Shown: one piece after another, positions 48,101-60,799 of the stretch
Position numbering within the stretch: the first letter of the stretch is position 1
Layout of the letters: every line of letters begins with the position of its first letter
NCBI RefSeq assembly: GCF_021155775.2
Contig: NC_060235.2
Location: 3,215,021-3,279,020 of the forward strand
Reading direction: 5' to 3'
Origin: Neodiprion pinetum
Taxonomy: Eukaryota; Arthropoda; Insecta; Hymenoptera; Diprionidae
DNA: 64,000 nucleotides
Position numbers and translations under genes: made by a program
The notes under the pieces: generated by a model
Told to the model about the DNA's origin: nothing
The model's database searches: none
Seen by the model: the letters and a program-made list of their open reading frames with translations, nothing else

Positions 48101-49479
48101 AGTTGGCATTAGTCTAATCATTCGCACTTGCCAGGCTGCAGTTGTTGTTCCGGTAAGTTCTGACTGGATTTGTAGTTTCTAGTTCTCGCTTCGAAGTTTG
48201 AGTTCCCTGATGTACCTACCTACCCGGAATACGACAACGTCTCCGCAGAGAATCTCGACGTTGAGCGGCAGACAGCGTCGCGGAAATCCATACGTACGTA
48301 CCGTTGCTTGTGCAGCGCTCCGTGTCTTATACGTATTACCATTACATACCCGCACCACCTACGTGTTTCCCTTAAAGTAGGTTTAGTACCTCCCTTGCCA
48401 AGTCTAATATCCGCCGGCGTTCCTGAGCGCTGCAGACGCCCCAGCGTCTCCGTTCGCTTCGCGACGAATAGACCAGACAAGGGTCTTCATGAATCGAGCT
48501 TCGGAAAAGTCACTCTGAAATTCACCTGCCCAGACAACCTTCAGACGCGCTCGAATGAGTTGAAAATAGTTTGCCGACTCTTAGGTCAAAGGCTCAGGTA
48601 TATGTCGATATGGAAAACAAGTATACAACCTCGAAGTTTGAGCTTTCCTTTTTTTTTTTTTTTTTTTTACATCAAACAACGATTGACAACTACGCGTGAT
48701 GAGAAAAATGTAGAAATACGTAATACCGAATACGGGAGAAAGTTTTCCAGACTTGAGGGTTGGGAATTGAGTCCGGGTATGGCTTAGGTTGTTAGGCCTT
48801 TTGTCCATCGGGACGTTATTTGTCACGGATTCCCATGGGACCAAGTGACGGGACCATCAGGTTTCGCCCCCTCGAAACGGCGGCTGCAGGAGCGGCCCGA
48901 AATCCGGATTCCCGACGTACGTCGCGAAGGCCGCACGGCGCACCAACCGACGCCGCGACGCTCCTTCTCACCCTCGACTTCATTCATCTCCCGCTCTGTA
49001 TGGTGCGGGTAATATTTAATTTCTTGCCCGAATGATTCCTACCCCAGTATATAGCCGGGTATATACGTATGTATGTATGTATGTATACGCGCATGCCTCT
49101 CGGGACGAGGGCACCGTCATCCCCGAGGAACCGTTCCTCCCTTTCTGCCGCACAACACGCCGGTCTACGATGATAAAATGCCGAATAAATGGACTTTGAA
49201 GCCATACCATTTATTATATAGGTTGGTATGTGCGATCCGCACGACGCCCAATTTTTTGGTCATTGCCCGCAAAGGCGGTCCGGAAAAGTCTACGCTCACA
49301 CCCCTTAATCCGCAACCATCACTGCAGTATCACGATGCCTCTCTGCACCTTGGAGATTTTCAAATTCGCTTTTATCCTGCGATTAAATAGCTAGCTTGCT
49401 AGGGGAAGATATGGAGGGGATTTATCAACTCTGTCACACTCGACCCTCATTGAAAATATTCAAGGCCGTTTGCACTTAC
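42151..49479. other. More GC-balanced DNA, no gene identified
   Basis: Fewer homopolymers than elsewhere. Contains GAT (45852-45870), CCTT (46446-46473), AAAT (47741-47766) and TATG (49067-49085) arrays. An exact 11-bp inverted repeat, CGTTACCGACA (45404-45414) with TGTCGGTAACG (45470-45480), is visible. CpG-rich patches lie at about 43395-43990, 48380-48480 and 48840-49000. Frames up to 170 codons occur but none matches a known protein. Confidence 0.45.
43650..43925 (+). other. GC-rich coding-like frame (unidentified)
   Basis: A 91-codon frame in a CpG-rich patch. Its middle (IFTDTNGAGGAPGTLLGRD) has balanced, coding-like codon use, while its end is Pro-rich from C runs. Another frame in the same DNA is longer (170 codons, 43643-44155). 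No domain or splice structure is recognised, so this may only reflect high GC lowering stop frequency. Confidence 0.15.
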
Positions 49480-49870
49480 AGATCAAGTCACAAACGATTT
49501 CGAACCGGTCAAGAGTGGTTTTAAGGTATTTAAATTGTGGTTTAGTGATTATTGCGAACGGTTTCAGATTAATTCCGCGGAGGCGGATAATTTATACGTG
49601 GTCACATGGTTTCAAGCAGTTTCAAACGGCTTATCGTGATTATTTCAAACTGTTTCGAATTAGGTTCATGGAGTTCGAAGCGATTCCAACCGGCTTGTAA
49701 AATCTTTCCAAATGGTTTCAAATTTGTTTTGAGAAGTTTCGAACGATTTCACACGGTTGAAGATGATTACAAACTGTTTCACACTGATCACAACAAGCTT
49801 AGAACTATTTGAAAGTGGTTTCTATGTAACTCTGAACGAGTTCAAGCGATTTGATGCGACTTGTAACCGA
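49480..49870. repeat. Degenerate short-motif array (GTTTCAAAC-like)
   Basis: At least ten variants of GTTTCAAAYNGTTTC occur over about 390 bp, for example GGTTTCAAGCAGTTTCAAAC (49606), TTTCAAACTGTTTCGAA (49643), AATGGTTTCAAATTTG (49713), AGTTTCGAACGATTTCACAC (49735) and ACAAACTGTTTCACACTGAT (49771). Spacing is irregular, so this is an old decayed minisatellite or a motif cluster and not a clean tandem array. Confidence 0.6.
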
Positions 49871-52800
49871 TTGTAATCAAAATTAGCTTGCGGACGATCT
49901 CAACAAGTGAACAGTCCCTCGATCCAAGGTCTCAAAAAATACAGATCATTCTTCTCCGGATAAGAAATTATAACACGAAGACGTATTTTAGTGACGATAG
50001 TGATTAATCATTAAATTTCTGAATAAAAAATGAAAAAAGGTATTTCATCGAGAGGAGGAGGATAAGTTTTCTTCGAGAATTCTGAAACGGGCGCTACTTA
50101 ACGGCGATTTCGAATATTCATCGTATACTCACCTCTCTCAACGTTATCTTCACTTGACGATAAAACGATATTAATTTTCGCGGTTCGAAAGCAGCCGTTT
50201 AAAAGCACTTAGACCACGCTATACATGCACTCCCATCAGCTAAAGTATAAAATGGGCGGAGTATGGTTTACGTGTTCAACAGGCGCTGTTCAGAGGCTCG
50301 TGAATTCCCAGGATACGAGGATAGGTACAACATCCTCAGCGTCCAAACTTGGCCAATATAACCCGATCCTTTGGACTTTATTCATTTGCCTGAAGACTTT
50401 TCCGTTTGGCCAAGCATATAGAACTTTTGGAAGAGGCCGCGTATAAGCCCCTCGTTCTTACGGGTGGTTTTTTGTTTTTTTTTTTTTTTTTTTTCTCGAA
50501 CGATCGGGCATATCCGAAACGCCTCGTCGTTTTGACTTCCGAGGTCAATTTCCTGGCCCACGGCCTCCGCTCAACTAATTCCGATCCTCTGGCCAGCCGC
50601 GATATATGTTTATCGCCAAATCTGCGCCGGCCGGGTTTCGATCCGGACTTCAACCCCCGGGGGGTGGTGGCGGCGGCTTGGGATTCTCTTTACGAGGTAG
50701 AAGAGATATTCTCCCTTCTTTCCTTCCCTCCTCCCACCGCCATGAGGCGGTAATTGATTCCTGAGCCTCCCGAACACTCCTCGCTTTTCAAACCAGCCGT
50801 CCTCCCTCAGCTCGCTCTTCTTGCAACTTCTACCCCCCTTCCCCCAGGTCCAATCAACCAGAATCAATGAGGGGTTGACAGATTAGCCGGAACATCTATC
50901 TCTCGCGTCCACACTTTTCGTCAAAATTCTCGTCGGATTTAAAAACTCCCTTTATACGTTACAAGGTGTACCTTTGGAAAAAGTGCCAGAAATTATTATA
51001 CACGCGAGTAGCTGAGTGAAATTATTTTGTGAAAATTTTAAACGCCTTCTCCTCTCACCCTTCTCTTTTCTTCCTGAGTTTTCTTTTTTTTTTTTTTTTT
51101 TCATCCTCTTTTTATTGTTTTTGACGAGGGACCTCCAGGCATCTCGTCGAAATAGCCCGGCTCGTATATCCCGGTCGGTCCGGGTGACGGTACTTTTTTC
51201 CTTCCATCTTTCCTTTCTTCCATCCTTCCTTCCTTTCGTCCTTCCTTACTTTCTACAGGACACATATTACCTATCCGAGGGTTACGAGGAGCGCGAGCAG
51301 GGGGCATATGTGACAGGAGAGAAAATTGTCGGGGGGCGGGAGGGAGGGAGGGAGAGAGGGAAAAGCTCTCCCTCCGTATGGCACGTATGGCCGCACATGC
51401 TTCGCATAATAGGGCCTGTGCAGGCATTATTCCGATGTCTGTACGCATACAGGCGAGATGCGTGTGTGTGTGAATTTTTGCGGATATCGAAACTGTGCAT
51501 ATATTGTACAACCGAGTTTTATCTTTCTTTCTACGTGAATACTCAAATTTTTCTACCCTTGTCCGGTATTCTTTTTTCCCGTTCCCTTAAATACCTACCG
51601 ACGTTCGTATCTGTTCCTGATACACGCAACATGTTATTCACCTATACGCTATTATACACACGTAAACGGAGACGGCCAGTCGTAGGCCTCGTACACGATG
51701 CGAAAACGCATGGGATGACCAAATTGAAATATCTCGAGAGTTGAAAGCCGGTGAATTATATATATATGTATACCTATATACTTTTCCGGGTGACGGGAAA
51801 AATGGTAGAAAAAAAGAAATAAAAATAATACAAATGAATAAAAATGGAAATAACAATGCCACACTCCCCTAAATGCGAGGAACATAAATTCCGGTTAAGA
51901 GGATGTCTCTGGCTTTCCGTTTTTAGAGATAATTTGCTCCAACGTATACCTACGGTAAAAAAAAAAAAAAAAATTCCTTTCGCTGGTTCAACAATTTTTT
52001 ATTTATCTTCGTATCTTCCGACGATGTTCAAGTATTCAGTTATAATTTGTCTTTCCTTCGCATCTCAATGAAAAAGTAAGAAAAGATACCGTACGTATGA
52101 TCGTATAATATGTATATGTATATAGACAATAATAATCTAGTAGTTGTATCAGTTGTATTATCTGACAATGCGCATTTTTGCTCGCCGCTCGTTTTGGGTA
52201 ACTAATTATAAGTAATCATGATTAATATGACACCATCTTTGACTACGAAGTTTGTTTGGTCGATAGATTTCTTGGCTATCCTGTAAGTGGGCCTTGCTTG
52301 TGTTCAAAATAATAAATAAATAAATGATTATAGACTTTTCGTTTCGCGTGATACGAATTGTATGGGAATGTAAAAATTCTACGACATTCCGAGTGACGAG
52401 ACACGTTTATTATGGTATAATTCCTTATTCTTCTACGTATGTGTCGATGATTTTCTAAGCTCAGACAGACAGGATACATCGAATAAAGGACGTTTGCACT
52501 TGCACGTGTGAGAAGATTGTTAGAGATGAGTTTGTCGGGCGGGAGAAGTTGAGCAAGAAACAATGGCCATAGGAAACCCTAATCGCGGAAGATAGTACGA
52601 CGGATAGGTACGATCATTGAAAGTTTTGTTACGGAAGCGAGAGTAACGGGGAATGATACGATGCCGGGAATATCCCCGAGTCTCGTTTTCGACTTCCGTA
52701 TTGAGACGGGTCTCGAGGTTCGGTCGGTAGGTCGTCGTCTATGGGTTTCGGCTTGGTTCCGATCCCGGAATCTTTGGGGTGGGTGGATGGGTGGAGAAAC

Positions 52801-52916
52801 CAGGTCAGGGAGAGGCTCCGAAGTGGAGACAATAAGCTGGGATACAGTGAATGAGTATAGGTCTGAAATGCACGGGCTCAATTGAAAGCCTTTGCCAAAT
52901 GGGACGCAAATACAAT

Positions 52917-52972
52917 GAGAGAGAGAAAGAGAGAGTGAGAGAGAGAGAGAGACGGAGAGAAAGAAGGAGAGG
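52917..52972. repeat. Imperfect (GA)n microsatellite
   Basis: GA array interrupted by A and CG substitutions. Confidence 0.9.
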
Positions 52973-54641
52973 GATGGATCTCTTCGCTCTCCGTTCCTTG
53001 GTTTCTTCGTTCTTGGCGAGCGCCAACCTCTGATAAAAGCCAATAATCCTTCGAGCAATAGAAATCTCCTAGGGTATAGGCCATCCTCTTCTATCCACCA
53101 CGCGACGACCCGCTTTATATCACTTCACTCACGATCTACCGGGTGATCCGCATTTTCGTATTTTCAATTAAAACCGTATCTTTGATATCCGGAGTTTTGG
53201 TCGTAGAAAAAAGGAAACGGTAGAGCTTCTATTCACTTCGCGGATTTAGCGAGTAACTAGAAACATGAAAGAAACTGGTGCTTCAAAAGAACACGTTTAT
53301 TTCAACCACTGGTGAAAAATTCTCCGAGCTTGTGAGACGTTATTTTCCTTCATTCTTCGCTGCCTACTCGTTACTTTTCACACATCCTGCGTATATTCTA
53401 ATTAAAAGAAAAAAATCCCGCATCCTTGTCAGTGATAAATTTGCTATCGACGATTGGTCTCCGCCTATCCATTATCCAATCGTAATTGCAGTTTTGGGAT
53501 CTCCGATGATTGTTGGGAGAAGCGAATAAGCCGGGTGTCCGTTCTACACGCAGGAGTTACGAGGTCGACATTTACTGGCAATCTTGTAACTCCTCGTATC
53601 CAAGCACGGTACTGCAAATTATTATTTCTCGGTCCTTGTAGCTGCAACTTGCAGCTGCAGCTACAGCGAATTCTGGATAGCTGGTAAGTTTATTTCAATT
53701 TGGCTCAGGCGGCAAGAAACACTGCAGGGTTGGATTTACGGAAGCGTTGTTTGCTTCAACCTTGGTACCTTCCTTGGACGTCTTGTCAACGTTTCCAGTT
53801 TTGACATTTACAGTCTTCGTGCAAATTTACTTTGAAAAGGTATCACGCACGTAGAAGAGAAATTAACTTTGCTCTACAGTCCCAAGGAAATATTATTAAC
53901 GATGTTGTGTTACTTATACCTGACTTTATAAGCTTAAGCCCGTCACTTTGATCATCCTCGCATCGATGCTTCTCATCCAATTGACAGATTCGTTTTCATA
54001 CCTGAACGTATTTAGTGACGTAAGAGAGACCCAAAGACCGCGGAATGTAGGTGGATGTAGATCTCTTGGTAGTCAAATATATCTTCCCCAAAGGGATTTC
54101 CTACCGACGTGTAATTCGCGCTCCTCTGTCACATTGACAAATTATTCAACAGGGTATTATTGAAGAGGACTTCGAATCTCGGATATTGATATCCATCAAT
54201 CGGTCCATAAACTTTTATCAGAGTATTATCCCGGTGTACCACAACCATCATTTCCAACGATCGTTTTGGTAACCAGCTGCACCGGATCATCGTCCAGCGT
54301 CGACTCACAAATAACCGTCAACTCTCGATGTTTGTATGTATAGGTGAGAGCTTACACCGACGCGACGACCAATGCGTCACTTGACAAATTATCAGCTTCT
54401 CAGTTCATGCTTTGCAGTGCACACGAGCACTCCGCATACCAAGCTGTTCTCTCAGGGCTACGAGAATATCGTCGCGGCTCATTTAAAATTCGAACATTTA
54501 GTCGGGCACGTGGTTATCGGAGCTTACGGTTCAGTGGCTTTCGCCCACTGCGCAAGCCGGCTTTAGCGACGGGTTTTCGGTCGGTGATACCGAATCCCGA
54601 GTGCTGGATTTTACCCGCTCATACGATGGCCTGCATGCAAT

Positions 54642-54642
54642 C

Positions 54643-54686
<44 letters not shown>
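54642..54686. repeat. (CT)n microsatellite
   Basis: CT array with one TT interruption. It lies inside a 155-codon frame (54344-54811) that becomes Ser/Leu-rich because of it. Confidence 0.93.
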
Positions 54687-55047
54687 TAGTTTCTAGTTTT
54701 GTCGAGGAGCCAAACAACCCCGCTGCAATGCACGAGGTGGAAGCGCGCCAGCGGTGGCCAGACTATTACAACCGTGAAGCACGGGATGCAGCGACGAAAC
54801 GGCTTAGCTAGTCGGCGTCGAGTGTTAGCTGGGAAAATTGCGAACCTGGACCGCGCGAGGTGCAGCAAAAGCGGTGCCTGGGCGAAATGGTTAACGGTGA
54901 CAACAACAACAACAACAAAAACCTCTGTGCTCGAAGCGATTCGGGTCAGGGGTGTAACGTCTGCCACAGGTAGCAGCTTTCTATATTTCACTGCAATTGC
55001 ACCCCCTGCTCATTCCCAGTTTTCCCATTCACCAAGTGGAGAGTGGA

Positions 55048-55074
55048 AACGAACGAACGAACGAACGAACGAAC
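55048..55074. repeat. (AACG)n microsatellite, about 6.5 units
   Basis: Tetranucleotide array; frames through it read Asn-Glu-Arg-Thr. Confidence 0.93.
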
Positions 55075-55654
55075 GTGCAATCAGATTCCCTCTCACGTTT
55101 TTGCTGCACCACGTATGGCTCAATGTGCATCCGTATGCCGGGACATAAAAGACAACCTCGAACTAGCTGTAAAATTTTACATCAAGCCTTGGTGATTGCC
55201 CATAAATGAACGTACGCGATATTAAGGTGGTTTGTTTTTTTTTTCTCTACTTTTTTCTTACAAGCTGCTACTCGGACACTTGTGACAAATACATAACGCG
55301 ACGTACATTTAGCGGAATTGTTGAAACAGCGAAGAATTTCTTGACGTTCACAACGCGCTTGCAACCGTCCAGAACAGCTTGATTCCCGGATTCAAACACG
55401 AAGCTGATTGTTCCGATGGTGGTCCTGATTGTGAGCAACCACAGTTGAGTCGTACCTGCAGTATTTACACCCCCGAAACTCAGCTAACGCGATAATTATA
55501 TTAGCTTTGAGTGTGGACTGCTCTATCGAACGCTCGACGCCGTCTCGTTAGCGACACCTGAACACACAGCCGATTGCTCTGGAGACCGGACTCGGACATC
55601 CCGAACCCAACCACAACTCGGGAGAGTCGCTTCGCTCTGGGCGGGTTCTGCTTG

Positions 55655-56061
55655 CTAACCTGCCATTGATATTCTATTAACAGACGGACAATAGCGGATG
55701 ATCACCACGTCTAATAGACTCCTCGTGTTCGATCCACAGACATTTCCCCCCTTTTCGTCATGGACGATTCCCCGACGAGGATCAGCTCCCCGATGTTGAG
55801 CTAGGTCGGGGTCCGCGGAAAGGACCGAATGACCAAATCGTTGGAGCCATGTTATTACTACATGCATTTCGACCGTCCCATTTCTCGTCGTCTCATCGTA
55901 TACCACCACGATCCTCTGATACCGCGCCAGCTGTATAGCTGATGGCAAAAATTTACCAATTTCACTAGCTTCACTTGCAGCCTTTTCAAATATCTCAACC
56001 TCAACGTCGGTATTCAAGTGTCGATAGAAATTCTTATTCTGCTTAGAGTGCGGTGTATTTA
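55655..56061 (-). other. Longest non-repetitive open frame (unidentified)
   Basis: On the minus strand about 136 codons are open, from just after a TGA near 56064 to a TAG at 55655, with mixed amino-acid use (DVEVEIFEKAASEASEIGKF is typical) and no ATG near the start. GGCAG/GTTAGC at its end resembles a donor. No domain is recognised. A frame of this length is about what chance should produce once in this window, so it is weak evidence for an exon. Confidence 0.2.
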
Positions 56062-57054
56062 AGATGCTTCAACCGCGTGGTTATCCCATTCTGAAAGTTA
56101 AACTTGCATTGTCGAAATATCGATGTATGAACTGGCGGACCTCGTATTTGTTAAAACGAACAAAGACGTGTTTGAATAACCTTCAATATCACATCATTTC
56201 CTGACAGTGGGTCATTATCATGTTTGCTCCAATTACCAAGACCTTGTATTCGAAGCTAGAGGAAAATTCTCAAGCGTAGGTAACGTGAGTGATTTTCATC
56301 GGGCGTGAGAACGGGTGAAAATTGTGTGAAGGGCTGTACTTGTGCACCCATTCTTGGCACGGTGCATCGTTGGTTTGGGTCGAGGGTACGTGGACTACTA
56401 CTCGGACGATGATAGCCGAGGCGTATGGAGCGGCGGTTGATTTTGACGTTGAGTGAGTGGTACCCGGTGTAAACCGTGTAGTCGGGATTGTCTTTGAGAT
56501 TTTATTACGCCGCTGCAGGTTACCACACAGGCGTATTATAGTTTCGGGCACAGTAGTCCGGAGATGCGGTGGGTCGAAGTGGGGTCGCCCACTTGAAAAG
56601 CGGTAAAGGGAACAAAGCACAGCTGCTTGTCTTTGACGCGTCAAGTTTTACTCCTTGAGTGTTTCAAATACCGCCAAGGCAACGTACCTACTACAACGTG
56701 TCTCAATGTCTTGCTCTGTGTTAAACGTGACACTCGTAAACTTACAGAAAGACCACTCGATCCTGGTGGTTAAACGAACTCGCATAGAGTCACTTCGCGT
56801 TTTAGTCGAGTGATCGATTCGGGAACAAGAACTCGCGACAACGGCAAAGCGCGCTCTTGACCACCCTGAAAACTTGGAATTTACCGAACTTGATAAGGAC
56901 CTCGAACCAAACTACAACCTCATATTGTTCGACATGCTCTGCACTTGATGACTAACCTTTCTCGTGCCTAGTTTGTACTACGAACGAACTTGGACGTTTA
57001 CCCAAGTCGGAGTAGCAGACGAAATATTAATTCTTGAGAAATGTGGGACGACAA

Positions 57055-57370
57055 CAACGGGAGGCCCAACAAAAGCGATTTTTCACGAAGAGACATTTCA
57101 ATTAATTAGTATCAAAATTTATATACATATTGGGGTAAGATTGAAATTCATTCTGATATTATTTATTTGTAAAAATAATGATTTTTAAAGGTGCTATAGC
57201 CGATCTCCGGGAGCACCTCTGAAATAAAAAAAGATTTAGTTAATACATGGTATTATCTGATCTTTGATCGAAGAAATAAGCAAAATATTAATTTCTAACG
57301 AAACAGCAGCTTTTCAAAAAAAAAAAAAAAAAGGTGGTTTTTGCAAAATCCTGACTGGGTTATAACCCCT
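57055..57370 (+). repeat. Long dispersed repeat R2, copy A
   Basis: Shares with 57,948-58,672, in the same order: GGGAGGC, AGCGATT, TTTCA(C/T)GAAGAGA, ACATATTGGGGTAA, TATAGCCGATCT, AAAGATTT-GGTTAATA, TATTATCTG, TCGATCGAA-type and TTTTTG-ACTGGGT blocks. It lacks about 60 bp (58110-58170) and a later internal segment present in copy B. Most likely a transposon-derived repeat, type unknown. Confidence 0.7.
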
Positions 57371-57581
57371 TAATCGGCGGTCAGGTGGTGAACGATTACC
57401 GGAATTTCAGAGTGGCTTAGTAATTAGTGGCTACATTTACCAGGGATAGCGAATTGGCCCAGGTTCAAAAACCTCCTTGGTGAGGAATGGGGTCTTTGGT
57501 CCTCGGTTTGACCCTCGTTTTCTCAAAACTAGAGTCAACTGGGGTAGTCTCAAGTCGTTTCACCGCAGTCTCTGCGATTAC

Positions 57582-57630
57582 CGCTGCGGCTGCTGCTGCT
57601 GCTGCTGCAGCTTCTGCTTCTGCTTCTGCT
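57582..57630. repeat. (GCT)n/(TTC-TGC) trinucleotide repeat
   Basis: GCT array followed by alternating CTTCTG triplets. It translates as poly-Ala, poly-Cys or poly-Ala/Glu depending on frame and is not considered coding. Confidence 0.9.
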
Positions 57631-57947
57631 ATAGGCCTCGACGGGCTAATTTTATGCAAACGCGCCGGGCGCGGGAGAGTTAATTTGTAGACACGGACAA
57701 GTTAATATTTCACCGAGCTAATAAGACCGGTATAACTTTCAGTGTGGTACGAAGATATTTTGCTCCTTCCTTCGTTTTCTCTTTTGTGCCGCTGTAACTT
57801 CCTGCGTTGAATGTCAGGACTCGGGGTTCTCAGGTTGGAATGACGGACTCGATTCCGCGTAGCAGACTCCAGAGCTTTGTTACTCCCCAGGTGGTTTGTT
57901 TTATTTTTTTTTTTTCGCGAACCGTTTTAAGAGGTTGTAACTCAATC

Positions 57948-58672
57948 GGGAGGCCGCAAGAAGCGATTCTTCAAAGGTTTTTCATGAAGAGAAATTTCAA
58001 TTTATTTATATAAAAATTCGTGTACATATTGGGGTAACATTGAACTTCGTTCTGATATTTTTTATTTGTAAAAAATAATTAGTTTTGAAGCTTTTATAGC
58101 CGATCTTTGAGAGCAACTCTAAAAAAAGGCGTCTTGCGGCGAGCGAGATATCTCTGGACTGGATTATCCGAATCAAAAAAACGAAAAAGATTTGGTTAAT
58201 ATAAGGTATTATCTGGTCTTCGATCGAAGGAATAAACAAAATGTAAATTTTTAACAAAATGGTGACTTCTCAAACAAAAAAATTCGATTTTCCATCAAAA
58301 TTATCGCCTCAATTTGTTTATAAAATGGAAAATATTTATCGGCGAGATGAAATCTTCGATCCAGGAATGAAAAATATATTCGTAAAGCTTGTGCTAAAAT
58401 TTGAGACTGATCGGTTCAGCCGTTTCTGAGAAATTTTGCTCACCGATTTTGAAAACATAGTTTTCATAAAAACGCGTTCAAAGTTTCAAAAGCACTTTCA
58501 AACGCTCCGGGGCGTCTTTGAAAATGCGAGCGTAACTTCGAGAATGTATGTCGGATCGATATGAAATTTTCTTTGCATATGCTTGAATGTATGTACATTA
58601 TGAAAATGAGGTTGAAAAATCGGAAAAATGAAAAAATCTATTTTTGACAAATCCGGACTGGGTACATAAACC
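57948..58672 (+). repeat. Long dispersed repeat R2, copy B
   Basis: Longer copy of the repeat at 57,055, in the same orientation and about 900 bp downstream. It includes a segment with GCGAGCGAGATATCTCTGGA (58138) absent from copy A, and a second absent segment at about 58290-58640 with GATCGGTTCAGCCGTTTCTG. The tail GACAAATCCGGACTGGGT matches CAAAATCCTGACTGGGT at the end of copy A. Confidence 0.7.
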
Positions 58673-58674
58673 AA

Positions 58675-59418
58675 GGCAGGGTGTCCCGTCAAGTGATTTG
58701 GCCGACGGTTGAAAGGACTCTTATCAATCGGATCCTGGTTTCGTAACACTGCGCATCCTTCGATCCTATCACTCAATTAAACGAACGATAATATCGGCTG
58801 ATCGATTACCAATAATCGAAACTGGGCCCTGGCCCGTAACGCGTACAAATGCGATCGGGGATGATGCACCGACGGTATTCATTCCACGTTTCCCACCCCC
58901 TGGAAATTCGAACGGGGATGGTTCCGTGCTGATGAAAGATATCGGCGAGGCGCTCGCTATCTATACCCCACTTTCAGAATATTGAACAAAGTGAGCTTCC
59001 TCTCTACGTCCTATTTAACTCCGTGTATAATGTTCGACGTCGAGTGCCGGGGCTCTCCGCGTATAGTTATGATTTCTATTCCGGAGCCACGGTTATGGGG
59101 GGGGGGATTATCCTGCAGCCTGAAGTCCGCTTCGACATCGACGGGTAGCTGAATGAAAATCGAATGAATTTTATCTTCTTCTACCCTTTTTCACCTTATA
59201 ATAACCGGTGCCTTGGCCTCTCCGTTGAACACAGTGTCGATAAGTGCTTTCGGGCTACCTTTTCGCCCTCCTCGCTCCCTGCACTTGGTTTTATTAAAAG
59301 CTTAATTACCCAACGTAATTTCATCAGACTCTTGCAACGGCGGCTCTTTCTATCCTCGGTTAAGTACCCGTGCAGCCTACGTCTCTACCTACTTTCAGCG
59401 GAAAGACGATCATAAATG

Positions 59419-59450
<32 letters not shown>

Positions 59451-60200
59451 TGAGGAGGGGAAATAAAAGCTCCGTCTAGGCGTGCGAGCCACGATGTCGC
59501 CGATAATTGAACCGCTACAGATTTCATCCACCTTGTTACCACTCGGCTATCTTTGGATCATTATCGAAGTTGGTTGGAAAAAATTTATGACAAAAAATTG
59601 CATCCAAGCATCCCGTCATTCCGTTACCCTGCAGCTCTTCTCTCCCCTGAGTGCAGACCGAAGTTCCTCTCGCTCGTGTTTAGGCTGAAATTCGAGCATC
59701 GGCATCGGCATCAACATCAGCATCAGCATCATCAGGACCATTACCGGAAGCAGTAGTGGCAGCATGGCCAGGCATTGTATGATTGATGGAGTGACGTGGC
59801 GTAATTAGGCGGCAGCATCGATTCATCACGTAATTTTCGCTTATACCTCAAATCCACACAAGGGTCTGACGGTGTTTTTTTCACATCCTCTCCCTGTTCG
59901 CTCCGACACACCCTTTATTATTCGCTCTCAAAGTGCGGTGGAATAAAAAAAAAAAAAAAAAAGTGAAGAGTCCTTGTTTACGTCGGTTCGGTCAAGAGTT
60001 TTACCGAGGGTGTGAACCGGCAGCGAACGGTTTTCTTTCGATACGTTGTGTAAGGAGTGGAACCCTGGAGCAATTGAAACGAATCGGAAGAGCTGGAAAA
60101 AAGCTGAAATTGAAACGCTATCTTTACAGCTTGGACGGTATAAAAACACACCTATTTTTCAATTTTTTTTTTTTTTTTTTTTTTTAATTAAAGACAATAA
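58675..60200. other. Non-coding, mixed composition
   Basis: GA array at 59420-59448, CATCAG/CATCGG triplets at 59697-59740, an A tract at 59945-59962 and a T tract at 60164-60185. A G run lies at 59096-59106. Short frames only; no gene recognised. Confidence 0.55.
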
Positions 60201-60203
60201 AAA

Positions 60204-60792
60204 CACTCGGAGCAATTTTAGTTTGTGGGCTTCATTATTTATAGTTTCAAGTAGATTTTTGAATTTTTTTTACAAAGATTAATAACAAAATGGCGGTATG
60301 GCGCATATAAGTAGCGAACGAACATGTTTTCAATCCGGTGGTGCAGATTCCTCGGTCAATTTTCGTCCGATCGATTTGAAAATTTGATACAATCTTTAAA
60401 AGTTGTTCACCGATATCAGCTTGTCGCTAGATTTTTGAATTTCAATCCCAAAATTTTCTTGTACAAATTTTTTTAACAATTTTTATGGTCGAAGAGTGAA
60501 ACATTTTGTTTGTAATCGTATATATGTAAGGATGTTTTTGATTCTTCTTACATTTGGGCTACAAGATCAATCCCGAAAAGGTGTTTTTAACTCGTCAATT
60601 TTTTTTCATTCATTACAATTTGGACAGTAATGTCAGAAGATGCACCAACGCAAAACACCTCGAGTTAGGAGTCCTTCGCTATTTATATACGCCACGCCGC
60701 TATTTTGTTATTAATTTCAATGAAAGAATTGTGAAATGTTATTGAAGCTATAAATAATAGAGTCCTGAAACTCAAATTGCTCCAAGTGTTTT
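60204..60792. mobile_element. Long-TIR element (about 589 bp)
   Basis: Left end CACTCGGAGCAATTTTAGTT. Reverse complement of the right end CACTTGGAGCAATTTGAGTT. Pairing continues for about 150 bp: TTATTTATAG, GATTAATAACAAAATGGCGG against AATTAATAACAAAATAGCGG, and ATATAAGTAGCGAA against ATATAAATAGCGAA. The middle has no transposase-like frame. No clear target duplication at the ends. Reads as a non-autonomous element with long arms. Confidence 0.75.
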
Positions 60793-60799
60793 GTGATTC

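Larger units (their letters stand above)
49880..57050. other. GC-balanced DNA with simple repeats, no gene identified
   Basis: Holds TTCC (51190-51253), GGGA (51337-51362), GA (52917-52972), CT (54642-54686), CAA (54901-54917) and AACG (55048-55074) arrays. The 242-codon frame at 51016-51744 is built largely from T tract, TTCC and GGGA repeats and is rejected as a gene. 50500-50900 is CpG-richer. Confidence 0.45.

Noticed and set aside
50575..50648. tRNA-like T-arm (CCGG-TTTCGAT-CCGG)
   Set aside because: The loop is 8 nt instead of 7, there is no A-box at the right distance, and no acceptor stem can be drawn.
51016..51744. Longest open frame, 242 codons, plus strand
   Set aside because: Its sequence is mostly the translation of a T tract, a TTCC array and a GGGA array. 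No domain is present, and pyrimidine-rich DNA lacks stop codons.
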